The notes under the pieces were generated by a model. It saw only the letters and a program-made list of their open reading frames with translations, was not told where the DNA came from and ran no database searches. Below, piece after piece: positions 52,504-52,643 of a stretch of 52,643 nucleotides of DNA. The position numbers and the translations under genes were made by a program. The stretch lies in the NCBI GenBank assembly GCA_030536355.1, contig JAUNQD010000010.1:1-52643 (forward strand), read 5' to 3'. Source of the stretch: Bacillota bacterium (GTDB lineage Bacteria; Bacillota; Clostridia; Peptostreptococcales; Anaerovoracaceae). Numbering within the stretch: position 1 is the first letter of the stretch; each line of letters starts with the position of its first letter.

Positions 52504-52643
52504 ATGATAGAGTTCCATCAGTTTTGTAAAAGTTATTGTGTGGATAGTTTAATTCTGAAAGATCTGTTCTTGAAGAATCCTCGCTGTTATAGTATCATTA
52601 ATATAAAATAATATGCTGTTTAAGGGAAATACGAATCTACTTG
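52504..52643. other. A+T-rich right flank, no convincing gene
   Basis: Composition drops abruptly to chromosome-like A+T content. A 35-codon plus-strand frame (52504-52611, beginning MIEFHQFCKSYC) has AAGGA only 3-4 bp from its ATG. It resembles nothing recognised and may be chance or a fragment cut by the insertion. Confidence 0.25.

Overview
The window reads as chromosome of a spore-forming anaerobic member of the Clostridia. An alpha/beta-type small acid-soluble spore protein, a YlbJ-like sporulation membrane protein and a tandem pair of Spo0A-type boxes point to sporulation. Strict or facultative anaerobiosis is suggested by class III ribonucleotide reductase (NrdDG) and a corrinoid methyltransferase cluster. 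An IspH/ribosomal S1 fusion, typical of Clostridia, supports the placement. A family resembling Anaerovoracaceae/Eubacteriales is only an inference. No rRNA, tRNA or CRISPR array was recognised.

Layout. 1-8.3 kb (minus strand): L32, acetate kinase, TmcAL, YlbJ-like, a coiled-coil protein, CoaD, RsmD, a spore protein, RecG and an Asp23 protein. 8.4-12.6 kb: a 59-residue membrane protein, L28, nrdG-nrdD with a clear promoter and a 26-bp palindrome, and a GNAT acetyltransferase. 12.7-16.1 kb: two lipoproteins around a thioesterase; the second lipoprotein is a tandem pair of Cache-like sensor domains with no signalling domain. 16.2-24.6 kb: tRNA/rRNA modification and recombination genes (rlmD, tgt, a UDG-family glycosylase, queA, ruvBAC) diverging from argR-recN across a 116-bp region that holds an SOS-like palindrome on one side and two ARG-box-like sites on the other. 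24.6-32.1 kb: a HAD phosphatase, a shikimate kinase homologue, a DUF523 protein, the IspH-S1 fusion, RarA, a SPOR protein and an APC permease.

32.2-38.3 kb is a compact, overlapping Tad/Flp-type pilus operon (TadA, TadB, TadC, a 51-residue Flp1-like pilin, two TadE-like proteins, DUF5702 and a DUF6382-like protein). Its probable promoter is built into the terminator hairpin of the preceding operon, directly downstream of two TGTCGAA boxes spaced 10 bp apart. One TadE-like protein carries two Ada-like zinc modules. 38.3-43.3 kb is a corrinoid methyltransfer operon: a non-pyrrolysine MttB homologue, a corrinoid protein, an MtaA/MtbA-like methyltransferase and a MetH-activation-like protein, with a divergent AraC regulator. 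43.3-45.4 kb holds a BrnT/BrnA toxin-antitoxin pair, a LysR regulator and a frameshifted YgjV-family gene.

From about 45.4 kb the composition becomes visibly richer in G+C over a roughly 7-kb mobile element of the TnpX/Tn4451 type: tnpV, RhuM, a zinc-finger protein, an acidic protein, a Cys-rich VLP protein, tnpW, the large serine recombinase and a DUF3847 gene. It ends in an oriT-like cluster of inverted repeats with no relaxase in the window. Composition becomes A+T-rich again near 52.5 kb. The same CxxC...CxxxC zinc module occurs four times in three different proteins of this element.
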